Below, in pieces: positions 62,959 to 64,000 of a stretch of 64,000 bases of DNA (within the stretch, counting starts at the first letter, position 1; each line of letters opens with the position of its first letter). The DNA is from Streptococcus parasanguinis (GTDB lineage: Bacteria; Bacillota; Bacilli; Lactobacillales; Streptococcaceae). Below the pieces are notes generated by a model that did no database searches, had not been told where the DNA came from, and saw only the letters and a program-made list of their open reading frames with translations. The stretch is from NCBI GenBank assembly GCA_905188195.1, contig CAJJKY010000012.1, positions 15,076-79,075 of the forward strand. Reading direction: 5' to 3'. The translations under genes and the position numbers were made by a program.

Positions 62959-63969
62959 TTATTTAGCAATTTTTGCGAAGTATTCAAGAGTACGAACAAG
63001 TTGTGCAGTGTAAGACATTTCGTTGTCATACCATGAAACAACTTTAACCAATTGTTTACCGTCAACGTCAAGAACTTTAGTTTGAGTTGCGTCAAACAAT
63101 GATCCGTAAGACATACCTACAACGTCTGAAGAAACGATTGGATCTTCAGTGTAACCGTATGATTCGTTAGCTACTGCTTTCATAGCTGCATTTACTTCAT
63201 CAACAGTAACGTTCTTTTCAAGAACAACTACCAATTCAGTAACTGATCCAGTTGGAGTAGGAACGCGTTGTGCAGCTCCGTCCAATTTACCGTTCAATTC
63301 AGGGATAACCAAACCGATTGCTTTAGCAGCACCAGTTGAGTTAGGAACGATGTTAGCAGCACCAGCGCGTGCACGACGAAGGTCACCTTTACGGTGTGGA
63401 CCGTCAAGGATCATTTGGTCACCAGTGTAAGCGTGGATAGTAGTCATCAATCCTTCAACAACACCGAAGTTATCTTGAAGAGCTTTAGCCATTGGAGCCA
63501 AGCAGTTTGTAGTACATGAAGCACCTGAGATAACTGTTTCAGTACCATCAAGAATATCGTGGTTAGTGTTAAATACGACTGTTTTAACATCTGATCCACC
63601 AGGAGCAGTGATAACAACTTTCTTAGCACCACCAGCATGCAAGTGTTTTTCTGCAGCTGCTTTAGTAGCAAAGAAACCAGTTGCTTCAAGAACGATTTCT
63701 ACACCGTCGTTAGCCCAGTCGATTTGTTCTGGATCGCGTTCAGCAGAAACTTTAACGAATTTACCGTTAACTTCGAATCCACCTTCTTTAACTTCCACAG
63801 TACCGTCGAAACGACCTTGAGTTGTATCGTATTTCAACAAGTGTGCAAGCATAACTGGATCTGTAAGGTCGTTGATGCGTGTAACTTCAACACCTTCTAC
63901 GTTTTGGATACGACGGAAAGCAAGACGTCCGATACGACCGAAACCGTTAATACCAACTTTAACTACCAT
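62959..63969 (-). CDS. gapA: Glyceraldehyde-3-phosphate dehydrogenase
   Basis: A 336-residue NAD-dependent glycolytic enzyme. The NAD fold VKVGINGFGRIGRLAFRR and nucleophile Cys152 in SGASCTTNCLAPMAK are clear. AAGGAGG precedes ATG 63969 by 8 bases; a longer frame to the window end is rejected. Codon use is strongly biased to preferred streptococcal codons. The promoter lies beyond the right edge. Confidence 0.97.
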   Translation of the reverse strand: MVVKVGINGFGRIGRLAFRRIQNVEGVEVTRINDLTDPVMLAHLLKYDTTQGRFDGTVEVKEGGFEVNGKFVKVSAERDPEQIDWANDGVEIVLEATGFFATKAAAEKHLHAGGAKKVVITAPGGSDVKTVVFNTNHDILDGTETVISGASCTTNCLAPMAKALQDNFGVVEGLMTTIHAYTGDQMILDGPHRKGDLRRARAGAANIVPNSTGAAKAIGLVIPELNGKLDGAAQRVPTPTGSVTELVVVLEKNVTVDEVNAAMKAVANESYGYTEDPIVSSDVVGMSYGSLFDATQTKVLDVDGKQLVKVVSWYDNEMSYTAQLVRTLEYFAKIAK

Positions 63970-64000
63970 TCGTGATTTCCTCCTTATGAAAATCAAAAAA

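Overview
This window is chromosomal DNA of a Streptococcus, most likely an oral species of the mitis/sanguinis/parasanguinis type. The genus call rests on a YSIRK/LPXTG surface endoglycosidase next to pgk, the mevalonate route to isoprenoids, pepX, rocS, cppA, a pyruvate formate-lyase with a GYCVN radical loop, rpoY-rnjA, and extended -10 promoters. The species is inference. No rRNA, tRNA, CRISPR array, phage or intact insertion sequence was seen.

Layout. 1-6 kb: the end of an AT-rich membrane-protein gene, an MscS channel, serine/threonine transporter sstT, a glycine-riboswitch-controlled amino-acid/sodium symporter and a C69 dipeptidase. 6-15 kb: genome maintenance and secretion (mutS2, cvpA, a zapA-like gene, rnhC, lepB, recD2, dinB). 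15-19.5 kb: pflB, an unannotated 37-residue membrane protein with its own promoter, a split ThrE-type exporter and a small membrane protein. 19.6-29.1 kb: the mevalonate pathway in two convergent operons, mvaS-mvaA (+) and mvaK1-mvaD-mvaK2-fni (-). Between them lie an overlapping PrsW-like protease/C69 peptidase pair and two inverted copies of a 138-bp structured element, one just after each operon. 29-36 kb: a beta-lactamase-fold hydrolase, cppA, an unusual membrane/cysteine-peptidase-like fusion, pepX, rocS and a DnaQ-like exonuclease. 36-43 kb: ybaB, a DUF924 gene and a lactate racemase locus (larR-larE divergent from larA-larB-larC-larD) with a perfect 19-bp palindrome in the intergenic region. 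43-49 kb: a flavoprotein, a lipoprotein behind a large palindromic operator, azlCD, and an AT-rich accessory group of two lipoproteins and two membrane proteins. 49-64 kb: t6A genes tsaB-rimI-tsaD, rpoY-rnjA, glnR-glnA with a consensus GlnR box, an aromatic-acid-exporter-like gene, pgk, a large GH85 endoglycosidase behind a cre site, and gapA at the right edge.

How the parts fit. Central carbon flow is represented by gapA, pgk and pflB. Interconversion of D- and L-lactate is provided by the nickel-pincer racemase LarA, its cofactor enzymes LarB/C/E, a lactate channel and a regulator. Peptide and amino-acid handling is represented by two C69 dipeptidases, PepX, SstT, the glycine-linked symporter, AzlCD, ThrE and the GlnR regulon. 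EndoD would release host N-glycans under carbon catabolite control.

Two repeat families stand out. A roughly 180-bp MITE-like element with terminal inverted repeats occurs three times. A 138-bp element with a multi-hairpin fold occurs twice, and one hairpin differs between copies by compensating changes. The strongest candidates for something undescribed are the 138-bp element tied to both mevalonate operons, the PrsW/C69 pair it brackets, the membrane-anchored permuted-papain-like protein at 31-32 kb, and the 37-residue protein after pflB.
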